37,210 nucleotides of DNA from Thermoplasmatota archaeon (GCA_028279585.1 JANQNL010000034.1:1-37210), one strand, 5' to 3'; counted from the stretch's first letter, positions 23,514 to 31,079 are shown. Program-made: numbers and translations. The notes: a model not told the origin generated them from the sequence alone.

Positions 23514-24773
23514 ATGGCATCCAAAAAGCTCAAGATAGTCCATCTATGCTCGTACTTCCAACCCGAACTTGGATACGAGGAATACTATACGGCCTACTTC
23601 CAAAAGAAGATGGGCCATGACGTCTACGTCATCACCTCGGACAGACTGTTCCCGTTCAAGAACATCGAGAAGATGCTTGAGCAGGGAGGTCAGAAGAACA
23701 CCTCTAGGATAAGGTTCGTAGGCTACAAGGAGATAGATGGGATAAAGGTCTACAGACAGCCCATCCTCATCGAGACGCTCTACGACTTCATGCTCGTAAA
23801 AGGTGTCAAGGAGCTTCTGATGCAGATAAAGCCGGACATCGTCCAGGGACATGGGGGTAAAGAAGGAACCCCGACCATCGGGGCATACTACTCCTCCAGG
23901 CTCGGTTTCCCGTTCGTCACGGACTCCCACGACTTCTACTACGACCAGCATGTCCTTATCAGACCGGTCAAGTCCTGGAAGGACGTGGTGGCCAGAATTG
24001 ACTACCTCATGTTCCGTAAGTGGCTTGGGAAGTACACCTACTCCAAGGCCAAGCGGGTCATCGCCGTAACCAAGGAGGTCGGGGACTTCGCCATGGAGTT
24101 CAATGGGGCCGACCCGAAGAAGGTGGTGGTCACATCCCTAGGCGCAGACACCGAGACCTTCGATCGAAGGCCCAAGGCCAGGAAACGGCTTAGAAAGGAG
24201 TTCGGATACAAGGACTCAGATGTTGTCCTGATCTTTTGTGGGATCCTGTCCAAGAGAAAGAACCCAGATAAGCTCCTCAAGCTCTTTGCCAAGGTCCACA
24301 AGGAGCATCCTAAGGCGAAGCTTTTAGTGGTCGGAGAGGGAGAGGGTTCCATCCTCAAGGACCTCAAGGACCTGACTAAGGAACTCAAGATCTCCAAGGC
24401 AGTGACGTTCACAGGCTTTGTGGGTCGATTAGACCTACCGGACTATCTTTCAGCAGCCGATGCAGGGGTCTGGCTCAACAACAACTCCGTTGTCATGATG
24501 GAGGCCATATCCTGTCACCTGCCGATAGTCATACCAGACATGCAGCTGTCCCATGTCGTCGGTTACGACAATGGCTATAAGTTCAAGCAAGGGGACGAGA
24601 AGGCTTTCATCAAGTACACAAAGAAGCTTGTGTCGGACGATAAGCTCCGGGTCAAGATGTCCAAGGCATCCAGGAAGGCTGCGGTGGACCATTACAGTTA
24701 CAAGACCAATGCCGAAAGGCTTGTGGACCTGTACTACGATGTCATCAAAGAACACAAGGGGAGGAGAAGATGA
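23514..24773 (+). CDS. GT4-family glycosyltransferase
   Basis: This 419-residue GT-B enzyme moves a sugar from an NDP-sugar donor, probably during surface polysaccharide or protein-glycan synthesis in the cytoplasm. N-terminal Rossmann half: KIVHLCSYFQPELGYEEYYTAYFQKKMGHDVYVIT, then DIVQGHGG...GFPFVTDSHD. C-terminal GT4 half: KKVVVTSLGADTETF, then VVLIFCGILSKRKNPDKLL and LLVVGEGEG. The usual E-x7-E nucleotide region appears as WLNNNSVVMMEAISCHLPIVIPD, with Glu in MMEAISC. The ATG at 23514 has no ribosome site; a T-rich TATA lies about 31 nt upstream. The stop overlaps the WecB start by 4 nt (ATGA), so the two are co-translated; the glycan may contain ManNAc-derived sugar. Confidence 0.9.
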   Translation: MASKKLKIVHLCSYFQPELGYEEYYTAYFQKKMGHDVYVITSDRLFPFKNIEKMLEQGGQKNTSRIRFVGYKEIDGIKVYRQPILIETLYDFMLVKGVKELLMQIKPDIVQGHGGKEGTPTIGAYYSSRLGFPFVTDSHDFYYDQHVLIRPVKSWKDVVARIDYLMFRKWLGKYTYSKAKRVIAVTKEVGDFAMEFNGADPKKVVVTSLGADTETFDRRPKARKRLRKEFGYKDSDVVLIFCGILSKRKNPDKLLKLFAKVHKEHPKAKLLVVGEGEGSILKDLKDLTKELKISKAVTFTGFVGRLDLPDYLSAADAGVWLNNNSVVMMEAISCHLPIVIPDMQLSHVVGYDNGYKFKQGDEKAFIKYTKKLVSDDKLRVKMSKASRKAAVDHYSYKTNAERLVDLYYDVIKEHKGRRR

Positions 24774-25819
24774 AGGTCGTGGAGATAATAGGGGCAAGAC
24801 CCCAGTTCGTGAAGGCCGCAACAGTGTCCCGTGTCCTGCGAAAGAGCGGAACCGACATACTCGTCCACACAGGCCAGCACTACGATGAGAACATGTCTAG
24901 GGTCTTCTTCGACGAGCTGGAGATCCCTCGGCCGGACTACGATCTTGAGGTTGGTTCCGGCACCCACGGCGAGATGACCGCAAAGATGCTCGAGCGCATC
25001 GAAGAGGTCCTTGTCAAGGAGAAGCCAGATATGGTCCTGGTCTACGGGGACACCAATTCCACTATCGCAGGTTCTTTGGCTGCTGTCAAACTCCACATTC
25101 CAACAGCCCATGTCGAGGCAGGTCTGCGCTCCTTCAACAGGGAGATGCCAGAGGAGATAAATCGGATCCTCACGGACCATGCATCCGACCTGCTGTTCGT
25201 TCCGACCCAGGTTGCTGTTGAAAACCTGAAGAAGGAGGGCATCACCAAGGGAGTCCATCTCACGGGGGACTGCATGTATGATGCGCTCCTCCATGCGAAG
25301 GCACTCTCTGCGGACAGGACCATTCTCAAAGACCTTGGGCTCGAAGCAGACGATTACCTTCTGGCCACTGTCCATCGGGCATCTAACACCGATGACGAAC
25401 GGCTTCTGCGAAACATCTTCGAGGCCTTCGCAGAGTCCCCTACCCAGATCGTCCTACCACTTCATCCAAGGACCAAGAAGATGGTCCAGACCTTCGGTGT
25501 CGACACTACTGGCGTCAAGATCATCGAGCCTGTTGGTTACCTGGACTTCGTGGCACTCGAAGCGTCATGCAACGGCATCCTCACGGACTCAGGTGGGATC
25601 CAGAAAGAAGCTTTCCTCCTAGGCAAGCGCTGCATCACAATGCGTGAGGAGACCGAGTGGGTGGAGACCGTGGACGATGGCTGGAACATACTGGTAGGAC
25701 CGGACAAGGGCAAGATACTTGATGCGATATCCAACTTCCATCCAACAAGAGAGCGCTCCGAACCTTACGGCGACGGAAGGGCAGCCGAGAAGATGGTCCA
25801 GATAATGCTGGATTTTTGA
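24770..25819 (+). CDS. wecB: UDP-N-acetylglucosamine 2-epimerase (non-hydrolysing)
   Basis: Turns UDP-GlcNAc into UDP-ManNAc, a donor for cell-surface glycans. Signatures in order: IIGARPQFVKAATVSRVLR at the N-terminus, HTGQHYDENMSRVFFDEL, VYGDTNSTIAGSLAA, HVEAGLRSFNREMPEEINR (with the two Glu residues of the active site), ATVHRASN with the active His, and LTDSGGIQKEAFLLGKRCITMREETEW near the C-terminus. 349 residues is within the usual length. It overlaps the GT4 gene by 4 nt. Followed by a 228-nt gap that contains the nested inverted-repeat element. Confidence is high because all conserved blocks are present. Confidence 0.96.
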   Translation: MKVVEIIGARPQFVKAATVSRVLRKSGTDILVHTGQHYDENMSRVFFDELEIPRPDYDLEVGSGTHGEMTAKMLERIEEVLVKEKPDMVLVYGDTNSTIAGSLAAVKLHIPTAHVEAGLRSFNREMPEEINRILTDHASDLLFVPTQVAVENLKKEGITKGVHLTGDCMYDALLHAKALSADRTILKDLGLEADDYLLATVHRASNTDDERLLRNIFEAFAESPTQIVLPLHPRTKKMVQTFGVDTTGVKIIEPVGYLDFVALEASCNGILTDSGGIQKEAFLLGKRCITMREETEWVETVDDGWNILVGPDKGKILDAISNFHPTRERSEPYGDGRAAEKMVQIMLDF

Positions 25820-25888
25820 CAACATCACTGTTGGCATCTGACAGCTTACTGTTGGTCGTTGTACCGGCTGAGGGTCAAAGAAATTTCA

Positions 25889-25991
25889 CAGATCTCCGAA
25901 AAGGAGAAGATAGGTCGATATCAAGAACTCATTGAGTGTCGATGCAGAATGTTCTTGATATCGATATCTTGTGGTATTTTTCGGAGCTCTG
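25889..25991. repeat. Nested inverted-repeat element, copy A (~103 nt)
   Basis: Outer arms CAGATCTCCGAAAA (25889-25902) and TTTTCGGAGCTCTG (25978-25991) pair over 13 of 14 positions. Inner arms TCGATATCAAGAAC (25915-25928) and GTTCTTGATATCGA (25951-25964) pair perfectly, with a 22-nt apical loop and internal gaps of 12 and 13 nt. The element lies 69 nt after the wecB stop and upstream of the promoter at 25992-26026. A second copy at 36522-36625 has the same architecture with paired base changes. A short alternative hairpin, TCTCC-GAAAA-GGAGA (25893-25907), competes with the outer helix. Whether it acts as RNA or DNA is not known. Confidence 0.8.
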
Positions 25992-26026
25992 CTTTATTTA
26001 TTTAACTTAACCAAATGCTTTATACA
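25992..26026 (+). promoter_or_regulatory. TATA boxes for the second V4R-like gene
   Basis: Two AT-rich boxes follow the nested repeat: CTTTATTTATTTA (25992-26004) and GCTTTATACA (26017-26026). The first would give a leader of about 23 nt that includes GAGGTGGGG; the second lies 26 nt before the ATG at 26048 and would give a leaderless mRNA. Both may be used. Confidence 0.45.
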
Positions 26027-26047
26027 TGAGGTGGGGATGAAAGGACG

Positions 26048-26575
26048 ATGCCAGACCGTAGATGCCGAGGCGATGTCCTCCTGGGGATCCTCAACTACGT
26101 CAAGAAGCAGTGGGGAAAGCAGGGTCTCGAGTCCTGCTGCAACTCAGTAGGGATAGACTATTCTGGATTGAAGGAAGGGAACTGGTATCCTGACGAATAC
26201 AACGATAGGATCTACCAGTGGATAGAGTTCAACCACGGTATGGAATACATCGAAAAGAGCGGCATCTTCACGGTCCAAGACCTTGGACTTCTAGGCATCA
26301 TAGTTCGCTTCAAGGACATCACCTACGTCCTGAACGAGACCGCGAAACAGTACAAACAGGCCTTCACATTCGGCTCGTTCGACGTTGTATACGGAGAGAA
26401 CAGGGCCGTGGTCACCATCAAGGACAACACCACCACCAAGTATTCTTGCCCAGCCTGGACAGGTGTGTTCAAGGGCGCACTGGAGATGACCAAGAGCAAG
26501 GGGACGGTCACAAAGACCAAGTGCGAGCTCAACGGCTACGACTGCTGTGAGTATGTCATCACCTGGCACAAGTGA
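26048..26575 (+). CDS. V4R/HNOB-like small sensor-domain protein, paralogue 2
   Basis: This 175-residue protein has the same layout as the protein at 12235-12768. N-terminal helices are RGDVLLGILNYVKKQWGKQGLESC and YPDEYNDRIYQWIEFNHGMEYIEKSG, followed by a central alpha/beta part. The C-terminal unit is CPAWTGVFKGALEMTKSKGTVTKTKCELNGYDCCEYVITWHK, ending in a TW strand. Here three Cys (CELNGYDCC) are near the end, as in V4R domains that bind metal or small ligands through Cys. The 'Y.SC.AWTG...GAL' block is typical of the superfamily. It is expressed from its own promoter behind the nested repeat. Ligand and partner are unknown. Confidence 0.65.
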   Translation: MPDRRCRGDVLLGILNYVKKQWGKQGLESCCNSVGIDYSGLKEGNWYPDEYNDRIYQWIEFNHGMEYIEKSGIFTVQDLGLLGIIVRFKDITYVLNETAKQYKQAFTFGSFDVVYGENRAVVTIKDNTTTKYSCPAWTGVFKGALEMTKSKGTVTKTKCELNGYDCCEYVITWHK

Positions 26576-26625
26576 TGCGAAAGGTTTTAGACACACCCCT
26601 GCCTTAGTCCCCTTGGAGTGGGACG

Positions 26626-27645
26626 ATGAACATCTTTCTACAGGCCATACTACTACTGGGCCTCATGATCGTTCTTATCTTTCTTTCCGGCTTCTTCTCG
26701 GGCTCGGAGACGGCGTTGACAAACCTCAACGCTTCAGACGTTGCCCATATGCGCCGGAAGAAAGTGAGGAACGCTGAGTACGTTTACAAGCTGAAAAAGA
26801 ACATGGACAGGACGCTTATCACGATCCTCATTGGCAACAATATCGTCAATATCGTGTTGTCTTCTGTGGCTGCCATCTTTGCGAACGCATTGTTCGCAGC
26901 TGCAGGTGTGACCATCATGGTCTTCATAATCACGTTCCTCATCATCGTGTTCGGTGAGATCACTCCGAAGTCCAACGCTGTGAACAACTCAAAGAAGGTG
27001 GCCACATGGGTCTCCCCTGTCATCTACTTCCTTTCCATTGCCCTCTACCCACTCATACTCCTGTTCCTGTTCATCTCCCAGGGCATAATCCGCATCTTTG
27101 GAGGAAAGCGCAAGGACAAGCAGTTGTTCGTCACCGACGATTCCATCAAGGAGCTAGTTAGGCTTGGTGAGGAGGAGGGTGTGATCAAAGGTATCGAGAA
27201 GGACATCATCGAGTCGGTTTTCGTCTTCGGCGATGCTAAGGTCCATCAGATAATGGTGCCTATCTCCGACGTGTTCAGTGTCACCTCCGACATGCAGATC
27301 AAGGAAGCTAAGAAGAAGATCGCCAAGAGGGGATTCACAAGGATACCTATAATTGACGAGGAGGAGAAGATCATCGGCATGGTCTACACCAAGGACCTTC
27401 TCGGCGTCAGGGAGGGGGATGTGGCATCCATCATGAGAAAGCCAGAGGTCATATCCGGCAGCAGGGATGTCACCGAGGTATTCAACCAGATGAAGAAGAA
27501 GCGCATCCACTTCGCGGTGGTGATGGACAAGAAGGGCCATCAGATAGGTATCGTCACACTGGAGGATATCCTGGAGGAACTTGTCGGTGAGATATACGAC
27601 GAGTTCTCGGACAGGAAGTATGGAAGTAAACCACTACCAGCGTAA
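26626..27645 (+). CDS. CNNM/CorC-family membrane protein with CBS pair
   Basis: This 339-residue protein is probably involved in Mg2+ or Co2+ export or its control. A DUF21/CNNM membrane part occupies residues 1-165, with SGFFSGSETALTNLN at the first helix (key for the family), GNNIVNIVLSSVAA and FGEITPKSNAVNNSKKVA. Two CBS domains follow (about 200-325: VHQIMVPISDVFSVTSDMQI..., then VASIMRKPEVISGSRDVTEV.. HFAVVMDKKGHQIGIVTLEDILEELVGEI), which may bind ATP or AMP. The CorC_HlyC C-terminal domain of the bacterial proteins is missing, so it ends soon after the CBS pair. ATG start at 26626 with GGAG upstream. No known gene name can be given. Confidence 0.92.
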   Translation: MNIFLQAILLLGLMIVLIFLSGFFSGSETALTNLNASDVAHMRRKKVRNAEYVYKLKKNMDRTLITILIGNNIVNIVLSSVAAIFANALFAAAGVTIMVFIITFLIIVFGEITPKSNAVNNSKKVATWVSPVIYFLSIALYPLILLFLFISQGIIRIFGGKRKDKQLFVTDDSIKELVRLGEEEGVIKGIEKDIIESVFVFGDAKVHQIMVPISDVFSVTSDMQIKEAKKKIAKRGFTRIPIIDEEEKIIGMVYTKDLLGVREGDVASIMRKPEVISGSRDVTEVFNQMKKKRIHFAVVMDKKGHQIGIVTLEDILEELVGEIYDEFSDRKYGSKPLPA

Positions 27646-27666
27646 CCTCGGCCATGAAAACCTTTA

Positions 27667-27790
27667 TCTCGTGAAAGGCAGAACTAATTACCAGTTTCAC
27701 GAGACGCCAAACACCGTATCAATACTGACGATAAGGTGTTTGAGCGTGAGGAGGTTTTCGAAACTAATGTCAGAGACGGGGAAAACCTCC
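27667..27790. other. Three tandem stem-loops (candidate structured RNA or operator set)
   Basis: Stem 1: TCTCGTGAAA (27667-27676) with TTTCACGAGA (27695-27704), 10 bp, 18-nt loop. Stem 2: CAAACACC (27708-27715) with GGTGTTTG (27735-27742), plus TATC/GATA after one mismatch, loop of 9 nt. Stem 3: GGAGGTTTTC (27750-27759) with GAAAACCTCC (27781-27790), 10 bp, 21-nt loop. Loops 1 and 3 share AACTAAT followed shortly by CAG. The stretch lies in the 217-nt gap between the CNNM and PlsC genes. No open reading frame of note is in it. A TATA-like CTTTATC (27662-27668) at its left edge could start a small RNA. Confidence 0.6.
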
Positions 27791-27828
27791 AGGCACAGGA
27801 TTCATTCGTGTAGGTGGTTTTCACAACA

Positions 27829-27838
27829 ATCTTTATCA
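27829..27838 (+). promoter_or_regulatory. TATA box of the PlsC-like gene
   Basis: ATCTTTATCA, centred about 29 nt before the ATG at 27863, with no ribosome site between the two; the mRNA is probably leaderless, with the start context CCGATG that recurs at other leaderless starts in this window. Confidence 0.45.
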
Positions 27839-27862
27839 ACTACCTGGCCTTCATACCGCCCG

Positions 27863-28588
27863 ATGTTCTACGAGCTGTGCAAGTACACGCTCTGGGTCCC
27901 GGTAAAGATCCTGTGGGGTATGAACCACAAGAACAGGGACCGCATTCCAGACAAGGGTCCAGCGATACTGGCTTCCAACCACGTATCCTTCTCGGACCAC
28001 TTCTTCCTCCCCGGCGTTGTTAAGCGCAGGATCACCTTCGTTGCCAAGGCGGAGTACTTTGAGAAGCCCTTCAGCCGGTTCTTCTTCAGCAACTGGGGCC
28101 AGATACCCATCAAGCGTGGAAAAGGGGACACAGGTGCACTTGCAGCAGCCCAGGAGGTCCTCGAGCAGGGCGACCTCTTCGGCATCTACCCGGAAGGCAC
28201 AAGGTCCGTTGACGGCTCCATCCACAAGGGAAAGACCGGTGTGGCAAGGCTTGCCCTCATGACCGGGGCACCCATCATCCCTGTAGGAATGCTTGGAACC
28301 TTCGAGGCCCAGCCAAAGTATCAGAAGATACCCAAGCCATACCCTATACTCATCAAGTTCGGAAAGCCCCTGGACTACTCCATATACAAAGGCCAGCATG
28401 AGAACAGGGAGCTCACCAGGGCCATTACCGACCAGATAATGCTGGAGATAGAGGCTGTGACCCGCCCAAGACATCTCTTGGACCCGGAGTATCGCAAGGA
28501 CCTCGACAAGCACGGTATCAAGCGTTACAATCGCAAGAGGAAAGGTGAGATACCCGGATTCCCCCCGAAAAAGCGGAAAAAGAAATAG
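27863..28588 (+). CDS. plsC: 1-acyl-glycerol-3-phosphate acyltransferase-like protein (PlsC family)
   Basis: This 241-residue enzyme would attach an acyl chain to a glycerol-phosphate-type acceptor at the membrane. Family blocks: NHVSFSDHFFLPGVV (HX4D active site, residues about 38-52), GQIPIKRGKGDTGALAAAQEVLEQGDLFGIYPEGTRSVDGSIHKGKTGVARLAL with EGTR, and APIIPVGMLGTFEAQP. An N-terminal amphipathic segment and a strongly basic tail ending KKRKKK fit membrane contact. A longer open frame begins at 27581, but it runs through the previous gene and the stem-loop region; ATG 27863 is used. Archaea make ether lipids, so this bacterial-style enzyme is notable; its substrate may not be an ordinary phospholipid. 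Confidence 0.92.
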   Translation: MFYELCKYTLWVPVKILWGMNHKNRDRIPDKGPAILASNHVSFSDHFFLPGVVKRRITFVAKAEYFEKPFSRFFFSNWGQIPIKRGKGDTGALAAAQEVLEQGDLFGIYPEGTRSVDGSIHKGKTGVARLALMTGAPIIPVGMLGTFEAQPKYQKIPKPYPILIKFGKPLDYSIYKGQHENRELTRAITDQIMLEIEAVTRPRHLLDPEYRKDLDKHGIKRYNRKRKGEIPGFPPKKRKKK

Positions 28589-28638
28589 CTGGCTTTCGGA
28601 AGATCCATGGTTCCCACAGAGCTATGGGGACAAACTTC

Positions 28639-28735
28639 TTATATATCTCTTAGCTATTGAGATAGCCCTCAATCTTAGAGTTGAGGAGAACGTTGGATTA
28701 CCTGGAACGTTGTTCCAGACGATATCGGTGGTACG
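28639..28735 (+). promoter_or_regulatory. Promoter and structured leader of the GRAM-like/SHOCT gene
   Basis: CTTATATATCTC (28638-28649) is a strong TATA, so RNA should begin near 28670. Hairpins in order: GCTAT-TGAG-ATAGC (28653-28666), CCTCAA-TCTTAGAG-TTGAGG (28667-28686) and CTGGAAC-GTT-GTTCCAG (28702-28718), followed by GGTGG and the ATG at 28736. The first lies before the predicted start and could be an operator; the others would be in the 5' leader. A ligand-sensing leader is possible but unproven. Confidence 0.5.
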
Positions 28736-30250
28736 ATGAAGACCGGAAGCGGAGACGGGCTTGGCGAGATCTACAACGATCAAGGAGAGATAATCCTCCA
28801 TGCCACAGAGAAGATACTGGTCACAGAGCCTCGCTTCGTTCCTGACCTCAAGACCACCTGGTCCTTTTTCGGCGGAGACCCAGTTGTCGATGCAAGCCCT
28901 GGAAGAGCCGTCCTCACCAACGAAAGGCTGGTCTGGATAATGGAGCTCGAGGACACGATGTCCACCCTCGGTGGGTCCGACCAGAGCATGGTCCAGAACC
29001 CTGGCATGCAGATGGGAGGTATGAAGAGTAGCTTCGGAGGAGGAGGGGCAGAGAGAGAATACTTCGAGATACTCATCAAGGAGATCCTAGCCTGCGAGAT
29101 GAAGGACCAGAGCATGTCCAGCGGCGAACACGTTAACGTTTACATCCTATCAAAAGGAGAGCAGTTCCATCTCAAGATGGTCCTTCCTCATGAATCAGAG
29201 CTTCTCAAGCGGTTCAAGAAGAAGACCGTGGAGAACTCGGGTGAGCTTGTCAAGAACATCAAGGAGTACTTCGAGAACACCAACTGGATCTACACAGAGG
29301 AAGAACTGGCCATGATGGGTGACATGAGCTCTGTCCCATCACCACCAGAGGCAACACCCGCTGACGAGACGCCGACCTGGGGCGGAGAGCCTGCACCAGA
29401 GCAGCCACTCCCAGAACCTGCATCTGCAGAAGAGGACCACAAGAGCCGAAGAAGGCGTGTCGTCAAGGGACCACCTCAGAAGCCAAGGTCTCCACAGGAG
29501 AAGCTCAAGCTCATCGAGGAGAGGTATCAGAAAGGGATGATATCTGCAGAGCTCTACGAGAACCTGAAAAGGGAATACTCAACACAGCTCACCCAGTCTG
29601 GTATCGACCAGCTTACCGGTCCTGAAGGACCACCACCTGCTGCTCCACCAGCAGCACAGCCAGCTCCACCACCGGAACCGGCCCCGCAGTTCGAGCCGCA
29701 GCCCTTCCAGCAGCCAGCGCACAAGCCACAGCCTGCGTTCGGCCAGCCTGCAGGGACACCACCTCCACAGCCAGCACCCGCACCAGCTCCCGCTCCTGCC
29801 CCTGAACCTGCACCCCAGCAGACCCAGGCAGATATCGATAGCAAGCTGAAGATGCTGGACGAGAGGTACAAGAAGGGACAGATATCCGGCGAGCTTTACC
29901 AGAGCTTGAGGACAGAGTATCTGAACAAGCGTGCAACAGCACCTCCAGGTCCTGCACCGGAACCAACACCGGCACCAGCGCCTGCTCCTGCACCAGCTCC
30001 AGAACCTGCACCAGAGGTTGCCATGCCAGAGCCTACACCGGCCCCTGCTCCTGCCCCAGCACCAGAACCGGAACCAGCCACCAACGTAGTGGATGTGGAT
30101 TCGCTCCTCAAGGACAGAGGCATTGAGCCCGAACCAGCTGCAGAACCACTTCCAGAACTGGCACCTATTGAAGAACAGCAGAAGGAAGGAGGACCAGAGC
30201 CGAAGAAGAAGGCAAAGGTCCTTGACGATCTTTTCAGCCCCATCGAGTGA
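28736..30250 (+). CDS. GRAM/PH-like protein with SHOCT motifs and long Pro/Ala linkers
   Basis: This 504-residue protein has no membrane helix or signal peptide. Residues 1-190 form a beta-rich domain with 'GEIYNDQGEIILHATEKILVTEP', 'GRAVLTNERLVWIMELED', then 'YFEILIKEILACEMKDQSM' and a C-terminal helix, as in GRAM/PH-like bacterial domains. Two SHOCT-type helix-turn-helix units follow: KLKLIEERYQKGMISAELYENLKREY (near 257) and KLKMLDERYKKGQISGELYQSLRTEY (near 372). They are separated by very long Pro/Ala/Glu-rich linkers that would be extended. The end has a basic KKKAKVLDDLFSPIE. SHOCT often serves in oligomer formation or membrane-protein contact. It is 6 nt upstream of the IPK gene and so in its operon. 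Function is unknown. Confidence 0.8.
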   Translation: MKTGSGDGLGEIYNDQGEIILHATEKILVTEPRFVPDLKTTWSFFGGDPVVDASPGRAVLTNERLVWIMELEDTMSTLGGSDQSMVQNPGMQMGGMKSSFGGGGAEREYFEILIKEILACEMKDQSMSSGEHVNVYILSKGEQFHLKMVLPHESELLKRFKKKTVENSGELVKNIKEYFENTNWIYTEEELAMMGDMSSVPSPPEATPADETPTWGGEPAPEQPLPEPASAEEDHKSRRRRVVKGPPQKPRSPQEKLKLIEERYQKGMISAELYENLKREYSTQLTQSGIDQLTGPEGPPPAAPPAAQPAPPPEPAPQFEPQPFQQPAHKPQPAFGQPAGTPPPQPAPAPAPAPAPEPAPQQTQADIDSKLKMLDERYKKGQISGELYQSLRTEYLNKRATAPPGPAPEPTPAPAPAPAPAPEPAPEVAMPEPTPAPAPAPAPEPEPATNVVDVDSLLKDRGIEPEPAAEPLPELAPIEEQQKEGGPEPKKKAKVLDDLFSPIE

Positions 30251-30256
30251 TGCCAC

Positions 30257-31027
30257 ATGATAGTGGTCAAGCTTGGCGGAAGCGTTATCACATACAAGGG
30301 AGCAGAGCCCAAGTTCCGTCCTGACACTGCATCCCGGCTCATCGAGGAACTGACCAACCAGACAGACGAGCTCATCGTCGTCCACGGTGCAGGTTCCTTC
30401 GGCCATACCCGAGCAAAGGAACACGACATCTCCTCAGGTTTTTCAGACATCGAGCAGCTCAGGCATGTAAGCCTCATCCACAGGGACATGCGAAACCTCA
30501 ACGAGTACATCATGTCAGCCATGAGGTCGGAGGGTTTCAGACCCGTTCCCATCGCTCCTGCATCGATCGCCACAAACGATAACAAGGTCCTAGTGGACCT
30601 CCCCCTGGACAACATCCAGAGGTTCCTGGAGCTCGGTATGACACCGGTGACCTTCGGTGATGTCGTTACCGATAAGACCCTGGGATTCTCCATCCTCTCT
30701 GGTGACGACATCATAGAACGCATCGCCCTGGAGCTAGGTGCCGAGAAGGTCATCTTCGTCACCAACGTCGATGGGATCTACACCAGGGAGCCATCCCATC
30801 CAGAGGCAGAGCTCATTGAGCGTGTGGACAGCGTGAGCCTTGGCAAGGTCAAGACCTGGAACATGGCCATCGAGGATGCTACAGGCGGTATGCAGAGGAA
30901 GACAAAGGTCGGACTCAAGCTACAGGAAGCTAGGATACCTACCTACATCATCAACGGGATGGAGCCTGACAACCTGATGCATCTACTCCTCGGGGAAAAC
31001 GTAAAAGGGAGTTGTTTCTATACTTGA
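30257..31027 (+). CDS. Isopentenyl phosphate kinase
   Basis: Phosphorylates isopentenyl phosphate with ATP to give IPP, the last step of the archaeal variant mevalonate route. This 256-residue protein belongs to the amino-acid-kinase fold. Blocks: VVKLGGSVITYK at the N-terminus (Gly-rich ATP site), VHGAGSFGHTRAKEH with the conserved His50 that marks IPK among kinases, FGDVVTDKTLGFSILSGDDIIERIA, VTNVDGIYTREP and ATGGMQRKTKVGLKLQEARIPTYIINGM. The ATG at 30257 follows the previous stop by 6 nt. The next gene is type 2 IPP isomerase, which uses its product, so the pair is a classic archaeal isoprenoid cluster. IPK is found mainly in archaea. Confidence 0.96.
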   Translation: MIVVKLGGSVITYKGAEPKFRPDTASRLIEELTNQTDELIVVHGAGSFGHTRAKEHDISSGFSDIEQLRHVSLIHRDMRNLNEYIMSAMRSEGFRPVPIAPASIATNDNKVLVDLPLDNIQRFLELGMTPVTFGDVVTDKTLGFSILSGDDIIERIALELGAEKVIFVTNVDGIYTREPSHPEAELIERVDSVSLGKVKTWNMAIEDATGGMQRKTKVGLKLQEARIPTYIINGMEPDNLMHLLLGENVKGSCFYT

Positions 31028-31079
31028 GATGGCGAGGGGCTTATCATTGCCATCCTGAAGTACACTGGAGAGTGTGAAA

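Noticed and set aside
25951..25963. Possible tRNA T-arm (GTTC...) in the nested repeat
   Set aside because: The loop pattern GTTCRANYC is absent (GTTCTTG and GTTCTGG), arms are too long and no anticodon arm or acceptor stem can be drawn in either copy.
27667..27790. Possible CRISPR array
   Set aside because: The three stems have different sequences and uneven spacing, and no repeat unit recurs exactly.
27768..27820. 16-codon frame starting MSETGK in the stem-loop region
   Set aside because: Too short, no ribosome site, and it overlaps stem 3.
27581..27862. 94-codon upstream extension of the PlsC-like gene
   Set aside because: It runs through the end of the CNNM gene and the three stem-loops; the PlsC domain begins after ATG 27863, which has a correctly placed TATA.
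29554..30765. Long antisense open frames (105 to 289 codons) opposite the Pro/Ala-rich gene and IPK
   Set aside because: They arise from the GC-rich, repetitive proline and alanine codons; the translations are low-complexity Cys/Trp/Gly or Ser/Gly runs with no ribosome site, and they lie opposite well-supported genes.
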